From Deltaproteobacteria bacterium (GTDB taxonomy: Bacteria; Desulfobacterota; GWC2-55-46): a DNA stretch of 51,228 bases. The notes under the pieces were generated by a model. It was not told the DNA's origin. It saw only the letters and a list, made by a program, of their open reading frames with translations, and ran no database searches. Of the stretch, positions 16,783 through 23,863 are shown piece by piece. A program made the position numbers and the translations under genes. Numbering within the stretch: position 1 is the first letter of the stretch; every line of letters begins with the position of its first letter. The stretch lies in contig JACRET010000021.1 in the NCBI GenBank assembly GCA_016218105.1, forward strand, positions 1 through 51,228. The letters run 5' to 3'.

Positions 16783-18605
16783 TTTAGAAGTTTATAGACC
16801 CTGAACGCCTCTGCATACTGCACACCTCCCTGTATGCCCCTGTGCGCCGCCCTGCCCTTTATCACTTCAGGGTCCATGTAATTCTTCTCCCCCTGGGTCT
16901 TATGAAATGACACGAGCTTCATCTTATCTTCGATATATCCCGCCACATCGACAAAATAATTCGGCACGAATTCCCTCGGGGTGGAAACATCCTCGTAACA
17001 GAGTACCGAAACATTGCGCCCGGCCACCTTCGTGGCCTCGAAGACCGCTTGATGGTCGCTGTGGATGTCGATAGGCGTATGCGTTAAAACCAAAGTAGCT
17101 CCGGTCTCCTTTAACTTCTCCTCTATAACATCTTTCATACCGGATACGGAGTCACTCAGGCGGGTGTCCGGAAAATCGTTTATCCAGACCCCGTCAAGCT
17201 CCATGAAGCGCGCGGCTTTCTTAAGCTCATCTTCCCTTTTCCCCGCCTTTTCAGTCCCCTTCTCCCCCTTTGTCATCGTAAGCCCGTATATCTTCGCCCC
17301 GCTGTCCTTTGCCTTCATGATAAAGGCCCCGCACCCGAGCTCTATGTCATCCGGGTGCGCCCCTATCGCGAGTATACGCAGATTCAGGAAGTCATGCGAT
17401 CTCCTCTCCGTCCAGAGGAGCGCCATAAGAGAAGTGCCGAGGGCGAAAAACAGAATAGCCTCTGCGATATCCTCCACGAGATTTATGTCAAGCCATTCCG
17501 TCAGGGAGGTTCTGCCGAGGAATGAAAGAAAAGTTATGAATACAAGCGCGGGCAGTACGAAATTTATGAAGTAAAAATAGATCCTGTGCCTCCGCATAAG
17601 CATCCGCCTCCTGCTCCTGTAGGTAAAGAAAAGGAGGACAAAGACGAAGACAAAAGCTGTAAGCTCCACGCCGTCGCCTACGCGGTTTATGAAGAGATAG
17701 CCGCTGCCTCCGCGGAGCTCCCTCAGGAGTTCGAGCGCTCCGCCGGCGGCAGGGTCTATGCGCAGGGCCGCCTTTACCGATTCCTCGGCAAGGTGGTTGT
17801 CGCCTGTGTGCTTATATACCCTGGCGAGGAGCAGGTGGTTCTCCAGATTATTCGGCTCGATGTCCGTAGCCTTTTTGTACGCCTCGATCGCCTGCTGATA
17901 GGACTTCATCCATAGATACACGTCTCCCTTCGTCCTGTGGGCCTCGGCATAATTCGGCGACAGCTCTATGGATCTGCCAAGCTCAATGATCGCCTTTTTG
18001 AAATCCTTTTGCCAGGCGAGCACAGTGCCTAGCTCCTTATGAAGCTCGTAGTCCTCTTTGTATATCGATACCGCCTTTTCGAAAACGGCCACGGACGAGG
18101 TCAGGTCGCCCGCCATGGAGTAAGTCTTCGCGAGGCCCTTCAATGCCTCGTTGTTTTCAGGCTCCAGCGCGAGGACTTCCTTAAAGAGCCTTTCCGCCTC
18201 GTCATAGCGGTGCGACCAGCGAAGCACCGTGGCAAGCCCGGTCTTGAGCACAGGGTTTCGAGGATCGAGTTCAAGGACGTCCCTGTACGTCACGATAGCC
18301 TTATCGTGATTTCCGGCCCATGAATAAAGCTCGGCGAGGCGGCCTCTGGCCTGGATGTCCTTGGGGTTTATTTCAATCGCTCTCTGGTAGGCTTCAATGG
18401 CTTCCGGGAGGCGTTTAAGCTTTACGTAAGCCTCTCCAAGCCCCTTGAGGGCCGGGGCGTACCCTGGGTTTAAGGAGGCGGATTCCTTTAAAGCGACTTC
18501 CGCCTCCTTTATATTCCCCTGGTCAAGGAGCCTGTGACCGTCATTGAAGAGGTCTATGTATGTGGCCTGAAGGAGATAGGCCGCCAGGAATACGGAGGAG
18601 AACAT
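16779..18605 (-). CDS. TPR / three-helix membrane / PIG-L deacetylase fusion
   Basis: 608 residues. A signal-like hydrophobic start (1-19) is followed by about seven TPR repeats (20-295), membrane helices at about 313-329, 341-363 and 380-398, and a PIG-L/LmbE-type N-deacetylase domain (410-608). The zinc/catalytic motif AHPDD is at 416-420 and the second motif HSDH at 515-518. The loop after helix 1 (RSRRRMLMRRHR) and the one after helix 3 (RRSHD) are basic. This predicts TPRs in the periplasm and the deacetylase in the cytoplasm. PIG-L enzymes remove acetyl from N-acetylglucosamine groups. The gene overlaps the porin-like gene by TAATG and the synthase by ATGA, so the product is likely part of the same polysaccharide complex. 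The catalytic residues look intact; the substrate is inferred. Confidence 0.87.
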   Translation of the reverse strand: MFSSVFLAAYLLQATYIDLFNDGHRLLDQGNIKEAEVALKESASLNPGYAPALKGLGEAYVKLKRLPEAIEAYQRAIEINPKDIQARGRLAELYSWAGNHDKAIVTYRDVLELDPRNPVLKTGLATVLRWSHRYDEAERLFKEVLALEPENNEALKGLAKTYSMAGDLTSSVAVFEKAVSIYKEDYELHKELGTVLAWQKDFKKAIIELGRSIELSPNYAEAHRTKGDVYLWMKSYQQAIEAYKKATDIEPNNLENHLLLARVYKHTGDNHLAEESVKAALRIDPAAGGALELLRELRGGSGYLFINRVGDGVELTAFVFVFVLLFFTYRSRRRMLMRRHRIYFYFINFVLPALVFITFLSFLGRTSLTEWLDINLVEDIAEAILFFALGTSLMALLWTERRSHDFLNLRILAIGAHPDDIELGCGAFIMKAKDSGAKIYGLTMTKGEKGTEKAGKREDELKKAARFMELDGVWINDFPDTRLSDSVSGMKDVIEEKLKETGATLVLTHTPIDIHSDHQAVFEATKVAGRNVSVLCYEDVSTPREFVPNYFVDVAGYIEDKMKLVSFHKTQGEKNYMDPEVIKGRAAHRGIQGGVQYAEAFRVYKLLK

Positions 18606-19930
18606 TATAACCCTAATCCGGTCTTGTATGAAAGAGTCAGGAACCCGGCGTTATCATCCCTGGACGGAAGGCTCAAGCGCTTGAGACCTACGCCCAGATC
18701 AATTGAAGGATTTATCTCGTAAAAAACGGAGACGAGGTATACATCGGCGTTCTGCCCGGAATATGCTGACCGCGAAGAATATTTATCGTGGACGTAATCG
18801 AACCTGCCGGTCAGCTTATCCGTAAAGTCGTACCCTACACCAGTAAGGATAGAGTACTCGTAGCTGCTGTCAAGGTCCCTGTTCGGGATATATTTAAGCT
18901 CCGCGTCCCACCTGTCGAATACAAGCTCGGCGCCGGCCCCGAACAGGGACGAGGTCTTGTACCGCACATCGGTCTCAGAAGCCGTTCCCAAAGGCGTATT
19001 AAGATTATCCCTGCCCTTTATTTCGGTCGAGTCAGAGTCCGGGTCTCTTAAGATGGCGTACATCAGCTTGATCCTCAAGTATTCAAGAGGCGTTATATAG
19101 TATAGCTCGGTCGATAGCTTGTGGTTGCTCGCCGTCGAGTCCTGGTCGTAGAAAAAAGACGGCCTGAAGTATTCGTAAGCCACCGTTCCCCTGAAATTCT
19201 TTTTTATCCAATGCGATACCTCGAACTCTATCGCCGGGACGGTATCGTATGAATTGGTGTCCGGGTTGGGCTTCTGTATTGCCGGATCGGGCGGATAATC
19301 ATAATTCTTGTAGGCGGTAAATACCTTGAAATATGAATCAGGCAAAAAGAAGTAATAGCCGCTCAAGTAGAACTTGTCCCTTGTGTAGTAGATATTATCG
19401 GCGTAGCTGTAGCCAGCGTTTAAATTGAGCTTGTCGAAACCTCCGTAAGAGAGCGACGCTTCGTAGCTGTCGGTCGTGTAATCGGCCTCGGCGCCCCCGA
19501 GTGCGGCCCTGAAACTCAAGCCCCTGCCCTTTTCGAGGGACGCGAGATCGTCTTTCGCCTCGCGGTCGTTCGGGTTTAGTTGCAACGCCCTTTTATAAGC
19601 GGCTATGGCGGAGCCTGTATTTTTCTGACGCTTCTGGACAGTCCCTATGTTTTTTAACAGCTCTACGTTCTCTCCGCCAAGCGTTTTCGCCATTTCGTAC
19701 TCGGAGAGGGCCTCTTCATTCCTGCCTTCCTTCCTGTATACATCTCCGAGGAGCTGGCGGTATTTGCCGTTTTTCGGCTCAGAGGCCGTAAGCTTTTGCA
19801 GGATCTCAAGCGCCTTACGGTAATCCCCCTCCTCAACAGACTTTTGAGCTTCTTTATACGGACTTTGCTGGGCATAGGCGTTGGACGCGACAAGAAACAG
19901 CGCTACAATGAAGACCTGCACAAGATACAT
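18605..19930 (-). CDS. TPR + outer-membrane beta-barrel protein (PgaA/YaiO-like)
   Basis: 441 residues. Signal peptide MYLVQVFIVALFLVASNAYA, cleaved before QQS. Three TPR units lie at about 24-125 (EEGDYRKALEIL, GRNEEALSEYE, NTGSAIAAYKRALQLNPND). The remainder, about 130-441, alternates aromatic and polar residues in short strands, typical of a 12- to 16-strand outer-membrane barrel (for example YTTDSYEASLSYGGFDKLNL). TPR followed by barrel is the layout of PgaA, the PNAG export porin, and of the smaller YaiO family. Its place before a deacetylase and a GT2 synthase favours a polysaccharide exporter. An AGGAGG lies 7 nt before the ATG. It is short compared with PgaA (about 800). Confidence 0.82.
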   Translation of the reverse strand: MYLVQVFIVALFLVASNAYAQQSPYKEAQKSVEEGDYRKALEILQKLTASEPKNGKYRQLLGDVYRKEGRNEEALSEYEMAKTLGGENVELLKNIGTVQKRQKNTGSAIAAYKRALQLNPNDREAKDDLASLEKGRGLSFRAALGGAEADYTTDSYEASLSYGGFDKLNLNAGYSYADNIYYTRDKFYLSGYYFFLPDSYFKVFTAYKNYDYPPDPAIQKPNPDTNSYDTVPAIEFEVSHWIKKNFRGTVAYEYFRPSFFYDQDSTASNHKLSTELYYITPLEYLRIKLMYAILRDPDSDSTEIKGRDNLNTPLGTASETDVRYKTSSLFGAGAELVFDRWDAELKYIPNRDLDSSYEYSILTGVGYDFTDKLTGRFDYVHDKYSSRSAYSGQNADVYLVSVFYEINPSIDLGVGLKRLSLPSRDDNAGFLTLSYKTGLGL

Positions 19931-19961
19931 CTTTATTCCTCCTTTTTTCAGCTATTCTGGA

Positions 19962-20834
19962 TTACGCCTTTGATGCCATGTCTTTAAATTCAGAGTCGAG
20001 AGAATCAAGCACCTCAACAGCCGAAAGGACGTTCCCGCCCAGGCGGGCGTTTATCTCAAGAAGAGCCGGGGTGCCGTCCGCCCTTAGCCTTACGTCAAAA
20101 TCAAGCGGCCCTTCCAGGTTTAACGACCTTGCCGCCCTCTTGCAAAGCTCTACAGCGTCCGTTCTTACGGCGCGCTCCACCCTTAAGGCATTGCCCACCA
20201 CCCCCTCCTTAAGCTCGGTTTTTTTAAGCGCCACCGCCGCCCTGATGATCCCCCTTCTGTCTATATACATATTCACATCGAACTCATCCCCGGGTATGAA
20301 CTCCTGGAAGATAATTCCCTTACGGTTTTCGCCCAGCGCTTCCTTAGCGCTCTCAAAGACCACCACGCCCCGCCCCCCTCTGCCGAAAGACGGCTTGGCC
20401 AGAAGCGGCAGCCCAAGCTCCCTGATGACGGTTTCACGATGGGTATCTCCGCTGTAGGTCGCCGGCACCGGGATGTTATTGATACTCATAAAGACAGCTG
20501 TCCGGAGCTTGTCATTGGCTATTTTTACGGAGGCCGGAGGCGATATGAAGACCCTGCACCCAAGGCTTTCTATCTCTCCCTTCAGAGCGGAGACAGTGTC
20601 AAGCTCCTCTGTGACGGTCGGGACAAAAAGCCCGGGCCTCTTTTCTTTTATTAAATGAAGGAGCGCGGCTGTAAATGAAGGTTCTTTTGCCAGGGGCAGG
20701 AGCGCGAACTCGTCCACCGCAGGCCCTGTCTCCCTGACATCCGTGCCTATCAGGAACTCGCCTTTTCTCTTGAAATATTCTACCGCGCTTCTGCCGGCAG
20801 GCCCGCCTATCCCGGTAACCATAACTCGATTCAT
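19962..20834 (-). CDS. ATP-grasp enzyme (CarB-like), first gene of the polysaccharide operon
   Basis: 290 residues. An N-terminal Rossmann-like pre-ATP-grasp domain begins VMVTGIGGPAGRS. The ATP-grasp core follows, with lysine K147 in LLAKPSFGRGGRGV, the FQEFIPGDEFDVNMY strand and the magnesium-binding end D245/D247 plus LLEINARLGGN (E260, N262). Enzymes of this class join a carboxylate to an amine or thiol using ATP. The usual C-terminal tail after the NxR(L/F)GG motif is short here. AAGAGG lies 7 nt before the ATG, and the next gene starts 31 nt after the stop. Possible jobs are adding an amino acid or other acyl group to the polysaccharide or making a precursor; neither can be decided from sequence. 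Confidence 0.85.
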   Translation of the reverse strand: MNRVMVTGIGGPAGRSAVEYFKRKGEFLIGTDVRETGPAVDEFALLPLAKEPSFTAALLHLIKEKRPGLFVPTVTEELDTVSALKGEIESLGCRVFISPPASVKIANDKLRTAVFMSINNIPVPATYSGDTHRETVIRELGLPLLAKPSFGRGGRGVVVFESAKEALGENRKGIIFQEFIPGDEFDVNMYIDRRGIIRAAVALKKTELKEGVVGNALRVERAVRTDAVELCKRAARSLNLEGPLDFDVRLRADGTPALLEINARLGGNVLSAVEVLDSLDSEFKDMASKA

Positions 20835-20885
20835 AAAGATGCCTCTTTGATATAATACGGCAAACAGAGCTTAATAAAAGATTAG

Positions 20886-21009
20886 CAGGCTGCTGAAAAA
20901 GACCACTCTGCGGCGTCGTCTTCAAAATTCGTCATTGCGGCGTACAAGGTAAGTACGCCTCATTCCTCATTTTTCGACTCCTTGCATCTTGAACTTTTTC
21001 AGCAGCCTG
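20886..21009. repeat. CAGG-type repeat, complete 124-bp copy
   Basis: Bounded by a perfect 16-bp inverted repeat: CAGGCTGCTGAAAAAG at 20886-20901 and its complement at 20994-21009. Inside is a small hairpin (GGCGTAC, 7-nt loop, GTACGCC). The copy at 23149-23272 is its reverse complement with few changes. There is no coding capacity. It resembles a miniature inverted-repeat element that would need a transposase in trans, or a REP-like element. Confidence 0.88.
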
Positions 21010-21181
21010 AATGTGATTTTGAGTTTTTCAGCAACCTTTTAGATAAATCGATATATTAAGAATTTTAATAAAGGCGCTGAGGCGGACATGGGCGGGCAAA
21101 TCTTGTTTTACGATTTAAGCCTATATGGCTTTGACAGGGCGGTTCAAATCCGATTACAAGTATCCGCTGTCAGCTTAAGAC
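21010..21181. other. Gene-free spacer between repeat and terminator
   Basis: The spacer 20835-21261 holds the start region of the polysaccharide operon, the 124-bp repeat, this AT-rich stretch and the terminator. No gene, known RNA or clear promoter is visible in this part. Confidence 0.4.
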
Positions 21182-21237
21182 AAAAAAACCCGCCTCTACC
21201 GTCATCTATCATTCTAGCAGAAGACTTCGAGGCGGGT
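21182..21237 (-). terminator. Rho-independent terminator of the 141-residue protein gene
   Basis: On the minus strand ACCCGCCTC (complement of 21229-21237) pairs with GAGGCGGGT (complement of 21188-21196), followed by a run of Ts (complement of 21182-21188). The 32-nt loop is unusually long. It starts 24 nt after the stop codon. Confidence 0.75.
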
Positions 21238-21261
21238 CTGTGACTTTTACACATCGGGATT

Positions 21262-21687
21262 TTACTTTTCAGGGTCTATAGCCGTTACATTTACCACGAG
21301 CGCGCCTTGGACATCGAGTGCGCCTTCCTGGGCCTTCTTTATTGACAGTTCATCCCAGGCCTCTCCGTCCTGCCTCCACATACAGTTGCAGACGATGGTC
21401 TCTCCCGCGCCTATAAGCTCTAACGGCGGCTTTTTGGTCCTGTATCTCGGCATTACAAGGAGGCTATTGAATCCCGATCCGTCAAAAACAACCGGGTTAC
21501 AACTTACCACGAACCAGTACTCGGTTATCTTCTCATTCCGTTTGTCCTCTTTCAGCGCCTTGACAAGAGGGTCGAAATCATAACTCCTCGAACCGCCGAG
21601 CCCCTCTGCGACAGTCCCGATTATTACATTGGTCTTGTCGCCTGCGTCAAAATCGCGTGGCTCGCCAACCACAATCTTTAGCCTCAT
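21262..21687 (-). CDS. Conserved-looking hypothetical protein (141 residues)
   Basis: I do not recognise the family. The protein has no signal peptide or membrane helix and looks like a compact alpha/beta fold. Beta-strand-like stretches are LKIVVGEP, TNVIIGTV, EYWFVVSC, SLLVMPRY, ETIVCNCM and GALVVNVTAI. Cysteines occur at VSCNP and VCNCMW. It is probably a real gene: GAGGAG lies 6 nt before the ATG, a plausible sigma-70 promoter lies upstream, and a strong terminator follows the stop, making it a stand-alone unit. Composition matches its neighbours. Confidence 0.75.
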   Translation of the reverse strand: MRLKIVVGEPRDFDAGDKTNVIIGTVAEGLGGSRSYDFDPLVKALKEDKRNEKITEYWFVVSCNPVVFDGSGFNSLLVMPRYRTKKPPLELIGAGETIVCNCMWRQDGEAWDELSIKKAQEGALDVQGALVVNVTAIDPEK

Positions 21688-21718
21688 ACGGATCTCCTCT
21701 TTCCAAGCTTATCTTTTC

Positions 21719-21747
21719 ATCATATCAAATATACTATTACCGGGCAA
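21719..21747 (-). promoter_or_regulatory. Possible sigma-70 promoter of the 141-residue protein gene
   Basis: The minus strand has TTGCCC (complement of 21742-21747), a 17-nt spacer and TATGAT (complement of 21719-21724), 31 nt before the ATG. Confidence 0.4.
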
Positions 21748-21775
21748 AACAAATATGATATCGGTCAGTTTTTTA

Positions 21776-22417
21776 TCAGGATAGTTTTGCCATCGCCTCC
21801 TGCACCTTTACATAATACCTTTCGTCCTTTGTACGGATATTGCCCCTGTAATAGCGGAGTATCCCTTCTTTCTTGCCGAATTTCCTTATATTCTCGGAGA
21901 GGATATGGCTCCCTATCCTTATGTTGGTATCTATGGAAAACAGGTCCCCGTCGATGCCGAGCTCTTTCGGCCACCAGGGCATAACCTGCATAAGCCCCCT
22001 CGCCCCCTTCGGGCTTACGGCGCGGTGATTCCCGTTGGATTCGACCTTGATAATGGCGACTATGAGCTGAGGCGAAAGGCTATAGGCGCGGCTGTAGCGG
22101 ATAACGGCTTTACCGGACTCGAAGACGTCATGGGCTGTCAAAGCGGGATTAAACGACTGGATACGCCTTCCCCAGTAAAGGTATTCCTCTATCCTGGAGA
22201 GCGCACCCGCGCTCAGTTCATTCCCCGAATCCCCTGTATAGGGATATATCTCGGAACCGATGTATTTTATCACCTTCTGAGGCTCGGATATGAAATATCC
22301 GGATATTGCCGGCGCTGTTACAAGCAAGAGCATTAAAGAAAACGAAAACACGGCCATTTTCCTGCTAAAAACGCCTGTTTGTCTGGCGGCCCGGAAAAGA
22401 GACAGGTATCTTCCCAT
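21776..22417 (-). CDS. Membrane-anchored lytic transglycosylase (SLT domain)
   Basis: 213 residues. An N-terminal hydrophobic segment (MAVFSFSLMLLLVTAPAISGYF) serves as a signal or anchor. A goose-lysozyme-like SLT domain follows, with the catalytic glutamate in IKVESNGNHRAVSPKGARGLMQVMP and the later family segments NIRIGSHIL and ILRYYRGN. These enzymes cleave peptidoglycan in the periplasm to form 1,6-anhydromuramic ends. The ATG at 22417 is chosen because AGGAGGA lies about 7 nt upstream and homology starts after it. A longer frame to 22621 reads low-complexity sequence. It is an isolated gene with no flagellar or secretion partner next to it. Confidence 0.88.
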   Translation of the reverse strand: MGRYLSLFRAARQTGVFSRKMAVFSFSLMLLLVTAPAISGYFISEPQKVIKYIGSEIYPYTGDSGNELSAGALSRIEEYLYWGRRIQSFNPALTAHDVFESGKAVIRYSRAYSLSPQLIVAIIKVESNGNHRAVSPKGARGLMQVMPWWPKELGIDGDLFSIDTNIRIGSHILSENIRKFGKKEGILRYYRGNIRTKDERYYVKVQEAMAKLS

Positions 22418-22794
22418 GCGGCGGTCCTCCTCTTCCTTAGAGTTGGTCAAACCTGAAAACCGAGTAAAAGGGGGTAGAGCTGAAAGGATCGGGCAAAGCG
22501 GGGCCACAAGCCTGCTCTGCTTTTTTTTAAAAACTACGAACGGGCATGTTCTCAGGCAATTTGAATTTGAGATAGATAAAAGTATAATCGAAAAAAAAAT
22601 CTCTGCTGGCGAATTTTTCAAAAAAGAAGGACAAAAGATAAAAATGGAAGGAAGTCGAATTGAAGCGATCCGGGGAAATTGACGGCCTTTTATGAGAAGA
22701 CAGGCGGCAACACAGGCTCAGGCGTATGCATGGCGTGCCATAATAAATAACCGGCTGTAATCGACATTTATGGCGCGCCTTCTTCATTAGCCAC
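22418..22794. other. Gene-free stretch upstream of tRNA-Gly
   Basis: No convincing coding frame. It contains the leader of the transglycosylase gene and an imperfect 12-bp inverted repeat (22732-22743 and 22768-22779, one G-U pair, 24-nt loop) just before the tRNA promoter. The hairpin has no U tract, so it is not a terminator; an operator or RNA structure is possible. Confidence 0.4.
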
Positions 22795-22823
22795 TTGACT
22801 CAAGGGCAAATTTGTTGTATTTT
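22795..22823 (+). promoter_or_regulatory. Promoter of tRNA-Gly
   Basis: TTGACT at 22795-22800, 17-nt spacer, TATTTT at 22818-22823. It lies about 75 nt upstream of the mature tRNA. Confidence 0.55.
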
Positions 22824-22896
22824 TAAAAGTCAGCAGTGAAAACCGATTGTTTAATGTTTTTTTACTCAGGTTTTCCGGTATCTTACATAGATAAAT

Positions 22897-22970
22897 GCGG
22901 GCGTAATTCAGTGGTAGAATGGAAGCTTCCCAAGCTTCATACGAGGGTTCGATTCCCTTCGCCCGCTCCA
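22897..22970 (+). tRNA. tRNA-Gly (anticodon CCC)
   Basis: A full cloverleaf can be drawn: acceptor GCGGGCG with CGCCCGC, D stem ATTC/GAAT, anticodon stem GAAGC/GCTTC around loop TTCCCAA (anticodon CCC, reading GGG), a five-base variable loop, and a T arm GAGGG-TTCGATT-CCCTT. Discriminator T and an encoded CCA complete the 74-nt gene. Confidence 0.95.
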
Positions 22971-22984
22971 TATTAAAATAAAAG

Positions 22985-23007
22985 ACCCGCCAAAAGCGGG
23001 TTTTTTT
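22985..23007 (+). terminator. Rho-independent terminator of tRNA-Gly
   Basis: CCCGC, loop CAAAA, GCGGG, then seven Ts, starting 15 nt after the CCA end. Confidence 0.85.
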
Positions 23008-23009
23008 AT

Positions 23010-23117
23010 TTAAGGAAGCTCTGATTGATTTTCATTTCCGCTGTCATTGCGAGGAGCGAAGCGAAGATGCATCACCCTCCCCCGGCAACGAAGCAGATGG
23101 ACTTTTTACAGTCCTCT
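23010..23117. repeat. Module-A repeat plus degenerate CAGG-element fragment
   Basis: The stretch AAGGAAGCTCTGATTGAT, then TGTCATTGCGAGGAGCGAAG, parallels the sequence after the rpsT terminator at 50080-50143. It is followed by GCAACGAAGCAGATGGACTTT, which matches the end part of the repeats at 43670 and 43820. Both module-A copies of this kind begin a few bases beyond a transcription terminator. Confidence 0.7.
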
Positions 23118-23272
23118 AGCAGGTTGCTGAAAAATTCAAAATAACGTTCAGGCTGCTCAAAAAGTTCAAGATGCAAGGAGTAGAAAAATGTGGAATGAGG
23201 CGTACTTACCTTGTACGCCGCAATGACGAATTTTGAAGACGACGCCGCAGGGTGGTCTTTTTCAGCAGCCTG
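23118..23272. repeat. CAGG-type repeat, reverse-complement copy
   Basis: Bases 23149-23272 are the reverse complement of the 20886-21009 element, with terminal CAGGCTGCTGAAAAAG on the minus strand starting at 23272. A second short terminus (TAGCAGGTTGCTGAAAAA) lies at 23117-23134, so two elements may be nested or adjoining. The TAG stop of the SH3-like gene directly abuts the 23272 end. Confidence 0.85.
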
Positions 23273-23608
23273 CTAGTAGCAAAGGACAGTGTCTTCAGTG
23301 TTTCTGATAATAGTCTCCACCTGTGCCTTATGTATCCAGCCTACCATGCCGCCCTGCTCATCAGATGCCTTGACCCTGTAATAATCGGCTGCCTTTTCAA
23401 GTATGGTCACGTGCGAGCTGGGCATCAGCTTTCCTACTACGGTTATCAACGCGGGGGATTCCCACATCTTTATCTCGATCCTGCCCTGAGACCAGTGGTA
23501 TTCGTTTTTGAAGTAATCGATATCATGCAGAAGGGCATGCTCCGTGCAGTCCTCGGCGTTGGCGGTCGCAGACATAAGGAGCAAGGCTATCAGGAGAGTG
23601 CGTCTCAT
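23273..23608 (-). CDS. Small secreted SH3-like protein
   Basis: 111 residues. A signal peptide (MRRTLLIALLLMSATANA, cleavage before EDC) is followed by a short domain resembling bacterial SH3 type 3 folds: an IKMWESPAL start, GKLMPSSHVTILE, YYRVKASDEQG and the closing GMVGWIHKAQV. Such domains bind cell-wall or other peptides in the periplasm. The ribosome site is weak. The last codon is followed by a TAG whose position coincides exactly with the terminus of a dispersed repeat, so the repeat may have fixed the present C-terminus. The gene is on its own between a repeat and a divergent aldehyde dehydrogenase. Confidence 0.75.
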   Translation of the reverse strand: MRRTLLIALLLMSATANAEDCTEHALLHDIDYFKNEYHWSQGRIEIKMWESPALITVVGKLMPSSHVTILEKAADYYRVKASDEQGGMVGWIHKAQVETIIRNTEDTVLCY

Positions 23609-23719
23609 AAGATCATTTCGTAACTTTTTACTTTAAACTTTAGCTAAAAGTTGTTGTTTTTTAATAATTTTTCAAATGCACAATATCTGGTATCCTTATT
23701 TTTAGACGCACTCAAGGGG

Positions 23720-23739
23720 TTGCTATATTAATATCGCAA
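23720..23739. promoter_or_regulatory. Palindromic candidate operator
   Basis: A 20-bp palindrome, TTGCTATATTAATATCGCAA, with a single mismatched pair (positions 5 and 16). It lies in the 255-bp gap between the divergent SH3-like gene and the aldehyde dehydrogenase gene, 112 and 125 nt from their starts. The size and symmetry suit a dimeric repressor, but no regulator gene is adjacent. Confidence 0.45.
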
Positions 23740-23863
23740 TCATTACAAGCACTTATAAGCAGTCTTCATATCCATGCTTTATACTCTACGCAGGGGCAGT
23801 CTTGCTACAGGAATACCTCTCTGATATACTTCCCCTAAACAAATTTCATACTTGAGGGGGCGT

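Noticed and set aside
22290..22682. Plus-strand frame of 130 codons antisense to the transglycosylase start
   Set aside because: Low-complexity lysine/isoleucine sequence at the end, no homology, and the opposite strand carries a clear SLT gene with AGGAGG.
22732..22779. Inverted repeat as a terminator upstream of tRNA-Gly
   Set aside because: The hairpin has a long loop and no U tract on either strand, so termination is not supported.
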